A DNA stretch of 32,764 nt from Zygnema cylindricum (lineage: Eukaryota; Streptophyta; Zygnematophyceae; Zygnematales; Zygnemataceae): positions 562,691-595,454 of the forward strand of contig JBBHKE010000176.1 of assembly GCA_037447655.1 (NCBI GenBank), given 5' to 3'. The notes beneath the pieces were generated by a model, which was given only the letters and a program-made list of their open reading frames with translations, had not been told where the DNA came from and did no database searches. Below, in pieces: positions 1 through 9,885 of the stretch (positions are counted from its first letter, which is position 1; each line of letters starts with the position of its first letter). Position numbers and translations under genes: made by a program.

Positions 1-687
1 ACTCAGTACTTTAAAAATGTTCTCCTACAAAGTTGAGCAGTATGAAAAATTTTACGCTTGTCAAATGTAATCTAGAAGTCAATTACCATGTCAGACACTA
101 CCAAAGGTTCTCCTCCTTCTGCTTCTCCCATTCTGTGAGGAGCCATAGCCAAAATTCTCCTTTCAATTTTTCCTTTTTCTGTCATCTACATTCCAGGAAA
201 CCCTACCCTGCTAGGTGTTCCCAGGAACCGCCCAACATTACCGTACAGGTATGCCGTACATGTATTGTACACAAACCGTACAATAAGTGCCGGCAGAGTT
301 TATTCCCATTACAACTACAGTACTGTAGCGGCCAACCTTACAAGGCAAACGGTCCGTCCGGTTTCGAGAGATTGCCTAGATTAGCGCGTTTTGTTCTAGC
401 GCCAAACTAAAAACCTTGTGGCGTAGATTCCACGTTCTAACGTTTTAACATTCGTCTATACTGTTTAGTGTTTACAAATCTTGAACTTACGTTTTAAACA
501 TTCAAAAAAGCACGGAATGTTATAAAATAGTTATTATTAATAATTACTGTCCAAATGTAACCAATGCCCTTTTATTAATGAGTAACAAAATTTACAAAGA
601 AAAACCCTATTTTTACAACTACATGAAGTAAGCGCATTTGTCGCGTTGCGTATCAAACTCATTTTAATACAATTTTACATTATTCGG
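1..687. other. Unassigned non-coding DNA
   Basis: I see no gene here. The longest open stretch (33-410, plus) is low-complexity in translation, has no recognisable domain and lies in sequence rich in GTAC (four copies in 241-300). No terminal repeats or RNA gene motifs were found. Confidence 0.5.
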
Positions 688-769
688 TACCCGGTCAAAA
701 CTCGAAGATGGGGTAAGAACCAATTTTTGTGCTATCTTTTATCGTGCTATTTTCGGCTTTAAGTATTCA
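688..769 (+). repeat. 82-bp direct repeat, copy 1
   Basis: The segment starting ACCCGGTCAAAACTCG and ending TTTAAGTATTCA recurs almost unchanged at 1275-1356 in the same orientation; only about two bases differ. It is followed at once by a TA microsatellite. The two copies are about 587 bp apart, which could mark the ends of a small LTR-like or other inserted unit, but no primer site or target duplication was seen. Confidence 0.8.
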
Positions 770-770
770 T

Positions 771-798
<28 letters not shown>
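771..798. repeat. (TA)n microsatellite
   Basis: An uninterrupted run of TA dinucleotides directly follows the first copy of the 82-bp direct repeat. Confidence 0.95.
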
Positions 799-799
<1 letters not shown>

Positions 800-801
<2 letters not shown>

Positions 802-1274
802 TTGGCGAAGCGAAAAGCATGTTCGTAACTTAAAAAAAAAATTAAAGCAGTTTGCTTGTCCTATGTGCCAACTTGTCTTCTAAAACTTAAGTCTATTTTT
901 TACGTTTTTTCTTCAAGTTTTCTATCCTTGACGTAATTTCTTCAAGTATTTTTAGGTTTTGTAGTATTTTTAAATGTTTGGGAAATTTTGGATTTCTTAA
1001 GTCTTTTGTTATTTTACATTTTTTGAGGGGTTTTTCGGTATTGCTAGTTTTATAAAGTAAATTTAGCGTTTCAATTTCTTTTAGGACTTACTTCATGGGG
1101 TATCCGAAACAAGATTACATGCAATTTTATGTGTTCTAAAAGGTTACACAAAATTTTATTTGATATTGGTAATTGGAATAGTGTCGAGTTGAGTAAAGAG
1201 AAACTAAGTCGTCGTATCAATGAATATAGGACACACAAAATCGAGTACTGGTGGTTCCGCTTCGATACATAACA
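800..1274. other. Unassigned AT-rich DNA between direct repeats
   Basis: T-rich sequence with no convincing coding region; a short minus-strand open frame (1071-1310) runs through the second repeat copy and has no recognisable domain. It may be the interior of a small element bounded by the 82-bp repeats. Confidence 0.4.
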
Positions 1275-1356
1275 TACCCGGTCAAAACTCGAAGATGGGG
1301 TAAGAACCAATTTTTGTGCTATATTTTATCGTGCTATTTTTGGCTTTAAGTATTCA
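1275..1356 (+). repeat. 82-bp direct repeat, copy 2
   Basis: Second copy of the repeat at 688-769, in the same orientation, beginning ACCCGGTCAAAACTCG. It is followed by a different flank (no TA microsatellite), so the similarity ends sharply at the repeat boundary. Confidence 0.8.
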
Positions 1357-1389
1357 ATACATTAGGAGTTGGGGACAACAAATATACTA

Positions 1390-2007
1390 CACCGCGAATC
1401 GTAATTAGAGTAAATTACTCTAATTCGGTCGCTCGAAATTTCGACTCTATCACATGAAATAGAGTAATCGATTCTAATTTTTTCATTATTCTAATTTAGG
1501 CGAGGTTTAATTAGCGTAAAAAATTATAATATAGGTTATTTTTAAATAGTGTGGAGTACGGACGACGTCTGACCGTGCAAAATTGTACTTTTATAAGTAA
1601 AAAGGTACAAATAATGATTTAATAGAATCGCGCTCGCACGTGAAATCGCACTAAACAAAAAAATAAATCACATAAAAAAAAATCCGTTCGCATAACTCTC
1701 GTCCGTCGACAGCATCGTCGTCAGTTTGAACATTAACTGACATTCAATGCGACAAACATTATTAGTGTCATAATGACGTCAATACTATACCGGACTGACA
1801 CATTTTGTACGTCTACGTAATTTAGTGTTCATAATTATCGCGCACATAATTATCACCGACATAACCCAATATAGAATAACTAAATAAATTAGAGTAGACT
1901 TCATAGTTGAAAAAGCTCTATCACATAAATTAGCGTCAATTACTCTAATTGTTTTATTTTGTTTTTTTACTCTAATTTTTTCATTATTATAATTACGATT
2001 CGCGGTG
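1390..2007 (+). mobile_element. TA-flanked MITE, copy A (618 bp)
   Basis: Non-autonomous DNA transposon. It begins CACCGCGAATCGTAATTA and ends with the exact inverted repeat of these 18 bp, and it is flanked on both sides by TA (1388-1389 and 2008-2009), as expected of a TA target duplication. It has no coding capacity. Subterminal ATTAG(A/C)G motifs occur near both ends, and a dyad with 8-bp arms and 7-bp spacer lies at 1403-1425 and again at 1928-1950. An internal block starting AATAGTGTGG (about 1546) is shared with copies B, C and E. TA duplication suggests the Tc1/mariner group, but the ends do not look like Stowaway; the superfamily is inferred. Confidence 0.85.
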
Positions 2008-2009
2008 TA

Positions 2010-3165
2010 CTGTAATAAAAGCCCTAATTATATTTTTGTTTTTCAAATCGTGGTCCATTGGGGGAATTTGGAATTTTGAAACTCTAATTAATTACGAATA
2101 GTGGAAAATGTAAAGGTGTAGGGGCATTTTGTCCTTAAATGCGGTTAAACGTACGAAAGAAACGAGAAAATGAGGCTTCAAAAGATTACACGTTTAAACG
2201 ATGTTTCCATGGACGTTTTATGTTTAAACACTAAATCCCTTAAAAAAGCCACAACACCTAAACTAACGCGTAACTACGGTATACCTTGTTTACGACAAAC
2301 AAAAGTACTAGTTGGCGACGTTTGGACTGTACTTTCTGGATTCTACAACAGAGCTAGGTTCTTCCGGGGCCACCGGCGAAAACAAGTGCCCAATACTTCC
2401 TGCGGCAAGAGGTACACAGCGTTTTTTTCCAGTTGTCATCCGCGTCTCCCGGAAACTGTACGGATACTGTACTCTCTAGGTGTACATACGGTACCCATAC
2501 AGTACGGCACAGTCATTCCGAGCCGTTCGCGAATGAGACGTTCGCGTGGTCCTCGCAAAAAATCGGAAAATGTTAGGTGAATACTTTAAAAATTCCGTGC
2601 GTACGAATCGATAACTCCGAGTTCTGGAGTTTCCATGCAGTGAAATGTGAACAGTCGGTTCAACAACAGCATAGCACCTTAGTTGAAGTCCAGGTACGGT
2701 ACGGATTACAGGTTTTCCGGAAGAAAAGTGAAGAAACCGCCAATTGTACCGTACAGGTAAGGAGATCTGTCAGATTTGTCCGTTATATTTTATCGTCCGT
2801 AAATTCTCTTCCCCACCTCTCTCTTTTTTTTTCACCTGGCCATGAAGAGGTCCACTAGCTCTATGTCACGAGGGGTAGGCTTGTACGGTGTCCTTTATGA
2901 TGTACGGACAAACTGATCTGTAGGAGGCCTTTCATGTCTTTTTAAATTCTTATCCCCTCAATCGAACGATAAAGACAACGAAATGTCCTTGGGTCCAAGT
3001 TTTTTGTCGCGAAGTCCTTCCATGAACTCCAAGAAATTTTGGAGGGGCCCTCGAGACTCGAGTCACGAGGGATACGACAAGATTTGGAAATATCCGCAGC
3101 GGGTCTCCGGAAAAAGGTGCCGCGTGCCTTCGAGGCTTGGACGAATCATATTTAATTTCTATCAC
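2010..3165. other. Unassigned DNA between two MITEs
   Basis: No recognisable gene. Two plus-strand open frames (2170-2580 and 2577-2858) lack any known domain, and their codons are dominated by the same GTAC-rich sequence seen in clearly non-coding parts. No terminal inverted repeats enclose the stretch. Confidence 0.45.
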
Positions 3166-3167
3166 TA

Positions 3168-3686
3168 CACCGTGAATCGCTATTAGCGTAATGAAATAGA
3201 TAGCGTAATGAAACAATTAGCGTTATTTACGCTAATTGGGAATGTTGTTTTTTTTGGAAATAATTTTTATTCTAATTTTTCGTATACTCTAATTTGTAAA
3301 CTGCTTTGTAAAAATTTTCGGTGCAGAATATATCAACACTAAAATATGTGCATGTACGAAATTGTTCAAATCGTACGCCGTCGCGTTTTTTTGACATCCG
3401 TGAATGCCGGAAAACATTTACGCAATTGCATGTTAGCGCGAATCCTTGACAGCGTGAATATCTTTTCTGTACTTTTCTACTTGAAAAAGTACAGAAAAGT
3501 ACGTCTCTGACAGACCGTACTCCACACTATTTACGATGGCACTATATTAGAGTCATGAATCCTATTTTATGGAACACCTCAAATAACGTGTAGGAACATT
3601 TAGAATGTCTAATTCTATTTGAGAATTTGCCCAAAAAAACAGGGTACCTCAATTAGCGACCAACACGCTAATAGCGATTCACGGTG
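3168..3686 (-). mobile_element. TA-flanked MITE, copy B (519 bp)
   Basis: Both ends carry CACCGTGAATCGCTATTAG; the inverted repeat is perfect for 22 bp. TA flanks the element at 3166-3167 and 3687-3688. The left end has two direct copies of TAGCGTAATGAAA followed by a dyad AATTAGCG-7 bp-CGCTAATT at 3215-3237. The shared internal block (CCACACTATT, reverse complement of that in copy A) is near 3522-3531, so this copy is inverted relative to A. No protein is encoded; short open frames here run through repeats. Confidence 0.88.
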
Positions 3687-3688
3687 TA

Positions 3689-6112
3689 TTTTTACGAAGG
3701 AAAAAACATAAAATATCGGCAAGAAAGCAACGTTAAAAAAAAAAAAATCCTGAAATTTATATGTTTCCCGTCTGTCATGTCGCGCTGCTATGTACGGATT
3801 CTCTCTTGGATTTAAGTAACATGGAAAGAGCACAGAAAAGAAGTCCAAAAAAGCAATCTTGGATCGAATAAAATCACTGACCCTCGTAACATGTGGAAAG
3901 TACAGAAGTAGTACGGTGCGCATAATAAAGTACAGGACAGCACCACGTTATGCTGCGAAGGAAAAGAGTACATCAGGATGTACGTGCCTACAGCTAGTAC
4001 AATATACGATTTTGTCCGCATCCAAGTGCCTCTTTTACCACATGAAATTTTCTTGTTCTTTATTTTCTGTTTTTTCTGTCCTTTATTTTCTTCTTTCCAA
4101 GGTAGTTTTTGTTTTTTCCTTGTCCTTTTGTTTGATTAGGGTGCTGAGCACTGTTCCAGTGCCTGCAAAAGACTGCAGGCACCTAGACGTACGGCTGGGA
4201 AGCATTATAGAGTACGAGCGGTCGTTTGTTTTACATGTAATGGATTACCTCTGCATGAAACCGTGACCAACTTGGAGCCGCAATCAAGCCTTGCCGTACA
4301 TACGCCAGCCTTCATTCGCATTAATTTGTCAGAGGGCTCGGGTCAACCGGAGTGGGCGATAAGACAAATTTCCACGTGTCTTGTAGATTTTCCAGCTGCC
4401 GACCTAGCAAAACCTGTCAGCCGTACTGCGTTACTTCGTCCAACTGGATTATGAGATGGTACATAATAAGTTGCCTTCCTGTACGTTCCCCCCGAGTGAT
4501 ATGTCCATAGCTTGTTACCCGACGTGTATTTTGGCGTACATGTGACATCTGCCATGCTGCCATGCATAAAAGAATATGCGGTAAGATCGCTTGGTCTTTG
4601 GAGGGGAGGTGTCCGTACACTCTGCAGGTGCCGCGGTTTGGCCTCTGGTTGTTTTCGAATGCGACAGACGGAATGGCGAGCGGACCTTTTGGATCCATCT
4701 GCCGAAAACTACGCGGAACTCCACCTGCATTTGATTGGTTAACTTTTTCTAGTGACTCACATATATTCCGTTGGTCGACGAGTCCACATTTCCACCCGAA
4801 GAACTGAACTGGTCCAATCTTATTCTGTCGCTTGCGACGTTCTAAGTACGGTCGAAGCTGAGAGCAGCCGTACGCGACTCATTAGGAATGATTTGCAGTA
4901 TCGTTTCGGAATCTTGTGTGATGCGGATAGGTTTTCCAATTAAATCGGAAAATCTTGCGGACACGAACAGATTTTGGTGGGGACGTGACATTCCAGGCTG
5001 TGCGTATCTTTTCTAAGATACTAGGATATTTTCTGACTTCAAATGGGACGTGTTTTTATCGTCGGTTAGTTATTGACGGCGTTCGGAGCAAAACGTTGAG
5101 AATGGGGACGACCGGTCGTCCGAAAACAAAAGGTTGTTTCCCGAGCAATTTGTACAAGTCATCTAGGCCGTCCGTTACGTCTGTTTGTTGGAAATCTCGT
5201 ATCTTGGACGTGAGAAGATCCTCCATCACTATTCGCGCTTCTTTGAGGTTATGGACCAATCCCGTTCACGTTCTGCTCCTGGCAGTGAACGGCAAGGTTA
5301 AGGGTGAATCGCGATAAAGTCAACCGATCTCGAAAATGGCCAATGACAGTCGTTGCCATTTTGAAACATTTCAATGTCTCTTCCGGCTAAACTCCTATCG
5401 GGTAAGTCGAAAAAAGTGACGGCTGAACAAATTAGGCGGAAATGGCGAGCGGTCAAATTATGGCCGTTTGCAGCCGTGTAGTTTAGTAATTCTGGCGTAT
5501 CTACAAAGATATGCCTTAGCTGTATTCGTGCCCGTATTAATATTAACCGTGTCCGCTGTATTTAATATGTCTGATTGCGTATACAAAGCGACAAAAGTGC
5601 TGTCCATACTGTTCCTTTAACGGAAGTCGTCCGTCGAAACTCGAAACGCCGTTCGCATAGGACGAAGATTGCGCGACTCTTTGCGAAAGAGAGAACCGAC
5701 TAATCCGTACCGCCATCAATTGGCAATTAGTGGATCTAGGCAGCCGTCATAAAGAGCTGAATGGCTGACCATACGCCACGTATACATTCTACCAATCTCC
5801 GCGCAGTACGTAAGATAACTTAATCCGGGAATTTCCATGCGGTAATTTTGAAAGCAGGTTAGGGCATTCTTCCATAAAAAAATCGAAACACTATCCGCCA
5901 AAAGAATCGGGGTACCGTACAGAACCTTGCGTTTTTTCGCACGCGCGAGCATACTGTACCTTTCTCTCCAAAGTCAAGACCTAAGCACAATGTACCTTTT
6001 TTAGGGTTTCTAAGGGAGATGAACCGGTCCAAGTTTTCCGCCATTCACAGCTCGACGCGTGGCTTAAAGCAGCAAAAAGACAAATAATACGGGAAAGCTA
6101 AAACATTTGAGA
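3689..6112. other. Unassigned DNA, no recognisable gene
   Basis: Several overlapping short open frames on both strands (for example 4512-4742 plus, 4955-5317 plus, 5056-5259 minus) show no motif I recognise and no splice-consistent pattern. The stretch is less AT-rich than its surroundings and may hold the remains of an old gene or element. A perfect 8-bp-arm hairpin sits at 4159-4182. No terminal repeats delimit the region. Confidence 0.45.
4159..4182. repeat. Perfect hairpin followed by CTAG
   Basis: GTGCCTGC (4159-4166) and GCAGGCAC (4175-4182) pair perfectly around an 8-nt loop, and CTAG follows directly. A short palindrome, GTGCTGAGCAC, lies just upstream (4141-4151). Helitron 3' ends have a hairpin before CTRR, but the usual gap and the T after CTRR are missing, so this remains only a hairpin. 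Confidence 0.55.
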
Positions 6113-6121
6113 ATAATTTTT

Positions 6122-7270
6122 GGGAATTGCTAATCGCAGAGACGATTTTTGCTGCGCGCAGATAGTTGTCAGAAACTGTACATTTGAAGTACAGTTTAGT
6201 ACAAGCTACGTACCTTTAATTTCAGATCTGACGGTCAATCCGTAGAACAACTTTGACTGGCGGATTATTGTACCGGCGGTTAAAAAAGTGTCGCGCTTGC
6301 AAACGTCGACCGTCATAAAAAAAAAAAAACTCACACGGCCGGCGCAGGTTTACTGTAACCAAACTGCGGCAGCCACATATAAATAAAATGGCTGCGCGCA
6401 GGTTAGTGTTGGGTATCGAGGACCCATTGCCGATATTCGATATATATATCGAATTTCATGTACCCGATATTCGATATATCGCTTCAATATATCGAATTTC
6501 AAATCATCGCGATATATCGCCAATATATCGTATCGACGATATATCGTAATTTTACGGGCGCAAACCCCTCAATGCAAATGCCGCGATTTTTTAAATGCTG
6601 TTACTCTTTTACGTAGCCAAATACGGATATGCAATTTTCGCGATATATATATGGGTATTTATTGGTCGATGCGCGATATCGAGGTCACCTTTCATGCGAT
6701 ATTGATATATGGAATATCTGGTATTTATGGCGATATAAACTACCGATACCCGCACTAAGCGGGGATTTATCCTTCCGTTAGCAAAAGTGAAATGGCTGGT
6801 GTGCGTCCGCGTGGCGGCGATCATTATAGTTTCATCGATGTTTATACGCGGGTAATCGGGTACGCATTTTTATTTTTTACGAAGTTTATTTGGTTTCGTG
6901 CGAGTTTACACGTTGTACGTCGTCCTTTAATATGGGTCCAAGTTCAATGTAACGGTTCGCGAGCTGATTTCATTTTTACAGTAAACTACATGCGCGCAGC
7001 CATTTTATTTATATGTGGCTGCCGCAGTTTGGTTCCAGTAAACCTGCGCCAGCCGTGTGAAATTTAATTTTTTTTATGACGGTCGACGTTTGCAAGCGCG
7101 ACACATTTTTAACCGCCGGTACAATATTCCGCCAGTCAAGGTTGTTCGACGGATTGACCGTCAGATCTGAAATAAAAGGTACGTAGCCTGTACAAAATTG
7201 TACTTCAAATGTACAATTTCTGACAACTACCTGCGCGCAGCAAAAATCGTCTCTGCGATTAGCAATTCCC
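6122..7270. mobile_element. Fold-back, Mutator-like element with long terminal inverted repeats
   Basis: The arm at 6122-6400 (starting GGGAATTGCTAATCGCAGAG) is the reverse complement of 6991-7270 with scattered mismatches and small indels, giving terminal inverted repeats of about 280 bp. The 9 bp outside each end (ATAATTTTT and TAAATTTTT) match at 7 of 9 positions. Long inverted repeats and a 9-bp duplication are typical of Mutator-like elements; the superfamily is inferred from structure. No transposase is encoded. The interior holds a nested ATATCG-rich element next to the left arm and an unexplained 6758-6990 segment that could be captured host DNA. Confidence 0.75.
6406..6755 (+). mobile_element. 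Nested ATATCG-rich element, copy 1
   Basis: The left end reads GTGTTGGGTATCG and the right end, reverse-complemented, GTGCGGGTATCG; both are preceded by TA or TTA. The interior is dense in ATATCG/CGATAT. It lies directly against the inner end of the left arm of the fold-back element, so it inserted there. A second copy is at 27889-28326 in the opposite orientation, the two matching over TTGCCGATATTCGATAT. Ends of the TAGTGTTGGGTATCG type resemble hAT elements, but no 8-bp duplication was found. Confidence 0.6.
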
Positions 7271-7333
7271 TAAATTTTTTACGGTTGTTTTACGCGTCTC
7301 AAAAAAGTTCTCCGATCCAACGATTGGAGGAAA

Positions 7334-7911
7334 CCATAGTTCAAAAGTAGGTGACAGTACACCCATACAATATGCCTACTGTACATGAATTTTACAATAC
7401 TACCTTAAGACCCATATTGTATTGGCCGCAAAATGAAAATAAAATAGTAACAGGGTTGAGTTGCACATGGTTCGATAGAGAATGAAACGTCATGTCTAAC
7501 TTTGAAAAAAAAAACTGACAAAAAAATCTTTTTCTGTGAGTTTTGAGCGACTTTTTATTTAAACCGTCAGATTCGGACGATTTGACGGTCGTTGATGAAA
7601 GTAACGATCTCATAAGATCACATGAAAAGCCCATAACACAACTTACGACATGACTATTGTCAGATTCGTCCGCAGGTTTTTTTTTTCCCGGTTTTTTTTC
7701 CCGCGCAATGTCATCCTACGCCGTGTCAGTTCGCTAACAAATTTCGTTCGGCGGCGTGGGCTGTACTATGAGCATACGTCAGATTCGTACGCTCGTACAT
7801 GGGTGTGCACACCACACACACATACAGTATGCCTACGTTGCGCGAGTTTTGTGCCAAGCTTTGTGCGACTACCAAAGGCCTGCCATAAAAACGCATACTT
7901 TTGAACTATGG
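7334..7911. repeat. Pair of 16-bp inverted repeats enclosing about 580 bp
   Basis: CCATAGTTCAAAAGTA at 7334-7349 has an exact reverse complement at 7896-7911. The enclosed DNA has no recognised gene; short open frames at 7392-7634 (minus) and 7650-7904 (plus) look like shadows of T-rich and CA-rich sequence. This could be a small non-autonomous transposon; no clear target duplication was found, although AAACC lies near both ends. Confidence 0.55.
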
Positions 7912-7927
7912 ACGAAACCATTTCCTA

Positions 7928-7961
7928 CACCGCGTATCGCTATTAGTTTTAACCCTAATAG
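7928..7961 (+). mobile_element. Solo end fragment of the TA-flanked MITE family
   Basis: TA followed by CACCGCGTATCGCTATTAG matches the family terminus, but the sequence then runs for only about 15 bp before copy C starts at a further TA. It is best read as the end of an older copy interrupted by insertion of copy C. Confidence 0.6.
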
Positions 7962-7963
7962 TA

Positions 7964-8425
7964 CACCGTGAATCGCTATTAGCGTAATGAAATAGATAGC
8001 GTAATGAAACAATTAGCGTACTTTACGGTAAATTGGGTTTTTAAGTGTACACAATGATACTAATTTATCATTGACTCTAATTTGAAAACTGCTTTGTACA
8101 AATTTTCGGCACATAATATGTCCACCCTAAAACATGTGGATGTACAAAATTGTTCAGATCGTATGTCGTCGCGTTTTTTTGACATCCGCGTATGCCGGTA
8201 AATATTTACGCAATTACATATTATTATATTTTCTGTACTTTTATATTTAAAAAGGTAGAGAATAGTACGAATCTGACAGTCCGTACACCACACTATTTAA
8301 AAGGGCACTAAATTACAGTTATGAACCGTATTGAGCGGGGTACCTCAAATAACGTTCAAAAACATTTAGCGTGCTTTATTCTATTTGAGAATTTGCCGAA
8401 AAAAAAGAGGTACCCCAATCATTGA
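7964..8425 (-). mobile_element. TA-flanked MITE, copy C, right end missing
   Basis: Starts CACCGTGAATCGCTATTAG after TA (7962-7963) and follows copy B closely for about 460 bp, including the TAGCGTAATGAAA repeats and the block CCACACTATT near 8287-8296. Similarity stops just after GGTACCCCAAT, about where copy B has 50 bp to go, so the right terminal repeat has been lost. The subterminal dyad is degraded here (right arm CGGTAAATT). No coding capacity. Confidence 0.8.
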
Positions 8426-9078
8426 GCTTTCTCCGATCATTTTTTGCGATTCCGTACAAGCCCAAAATTGGGCCCAAAAAGTACTGTACTGTACCTTGAT
8501 GGAGTATAGCCTTTACTTCACCGTCAATCGCTAATAGAGTAAAGGAATAAATAGCGTAAAAAAAATTAGTGTTATTAACACTAATCGGGACTTTTTTTTT
8601 AATTAAATAAATATATATACTACTTAACCCCTAACTATTATTTGGTTTGTCACGAATAATAAATACCCGCCCTTTCGATATCTACAGTAATATGTGCATG
8701 TGTACAAAATCTGACAATTCGTATGCCGTCGCGCTGTTCACACGGTCGACCGACGAACATATGAGAACGTGATTTTTGTCGACGAGTTTGCGTCTCTTTC
8801 TTCCAGTGCACATTCGCATGTGTGCGCAATAATGTTAAGTGTCTTTTTATGCCTTTGTAATTCAACCAATACCATTTCGTGCGGAGATACCTTGTCCGTA
8901 CGCAACACTATTTCCATCACATGTACTTCCATTATTAACGCTAATTGAAAAAAAAAACTAATTGTAATGATGGAAAAAATAGAATTATGGATTGTATTTC
9001 AGTTTTGTTTTTTATTTTAAGGTCACCCAATTAGCGTTATTTACTCTAACTAGTAAATCACTCTCGTTACACGGAAAT

Positions 9079-9405
9079 GGACTGTGTCCTATTTTTCATG
9101 CCCGTTACACGAACTTGGACAGTGTTCCGTTTATCATGCCCGTTTTTCATGCCTGTTACACTTGGGACCGTGTCCTGTTTATCAAAACGTCAAAGTAATA
9201 TAGTACTGTTTTAAACTTCCGTACGGACTTTTGTAGACGCGACCCAAAACAAAACGATTGACAATAGTACTGTTTTAAACTTCCGTACGGACTTTTGTAG
9301 ACGCGACCTAAAACAAAACGATTGACGCAAACCGGTTGACAAGATCGAGCAACCAAGGTCGAATGGGGACAGTGTCCCATTTATCATGCCGCATGGACCG
9401 CGTCC
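9079..9405 (+). repeat. Five spaced copies of a GGAC-GTGTCC dyad motif
   Basis: Copies of GGAC(N)G(T/C)GT(T)CC occur at 9079-9089, 9117-9128, 9165-9175, 9367-9377 and 9395-9405, most followed by a T-rich TTTATCA(T) tail and three by CATGCC. The core is itself close to palindromic. The array lies inside MITE D and looks like iterated binding sites or an expanding minisatellite. Confidence 0.7.
9201..9326 (+). repeat. 64-bp tandem duplication
   Basis: Copies at 9201-9262 and 9265-9326 begin TAGTACTGTTTTAAACTTCC and end AACGATTGAC; they differ at one base. A third, diverged copy with the TTGTAGACGCGACCCAAAAC core is at about 9414-9496. The near identity suggests a recent duplication. Confidence 0.9.
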
Positions 9406-9885
9406 TATTTATCAAAATGTCCAAGTACTTTTTGAACTATTCAAGGCGTTTGTACGTACATTTGTAGACGCGACCCAAAACTACACAACGATTGGCGGAA
9501 ATTTGCGATTTGCGGGACAGAGTTACATGTTTGCTGACGTCGGCCGAGGGACACTCCGTTTAGGGGTGTAGACGAACAGAAAGTGGGCCTATTTAATGGT
9601 TTCCAAAGCAACGACCAACGGTCTATAATTTTTATGTAGATAGCGATTGGCGGTGTACTTTTCTAGCTTAAGCGTATATGGAATGGCTCCCATTGGCTCA
9701 TAAAAATCTTGTTTTGAGTTAAAAAATAGCGGTTTTTGCGCGATAACCAATTTGGTGGATCCATGGCAGGGCGAGCCCCAAAATTTTGGTAATTCGCCAA
9801 GTGTCGGTGAAAAAAAAACTACTAAAATAACGGGTAGAATATATAAACGTGAAAAAAATTATTACTTATGCCTTTACTGGTCTAA

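Larger units (their letters stand above)
8519..9655. mobile_element. Long member of the TA-flanked family, copy D (1137 bp)
   Basis: The left end CACCGTCAATCGCTA and the reverse-complemented right end CACCGCCAATCGCTA match at 14 of 15 positions. TA follows the right end (9656-9657) but TT precedes the left end, so one flank is mutated. The first 70 bp align with the left ends of B and C and contain the dyad TTAGTG-7 bp-CACTAA (8566-8584). The interior differs from A, B and E: it carries five GGAC-GTGTCC motifs and a 64-bp tandem duplication. No transposase is visible. An alternative is two unrelated degraded ends of separate copies. Confidence 0.6.

Noticed and set aside
33-410. 125-codon plus-strand open frame
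   Set aside because: No domain, low-complexity and GTAC-rich, no sign of coding selection; likely chance.
2170-2858. Two adjacent plus-strand open frames (136 and 93 codons) that could look like one small gene
   Set aside because: No recognisable domain, frames differ, and codons simply follow repeated GTAC/CCG sequence.
5056-5259. Minus-strand frame of 67 codons with a protein-like composition
   Set aside because: It is closed upstream by a stop within a few codons, has no ATG at its start and no recognised motif.
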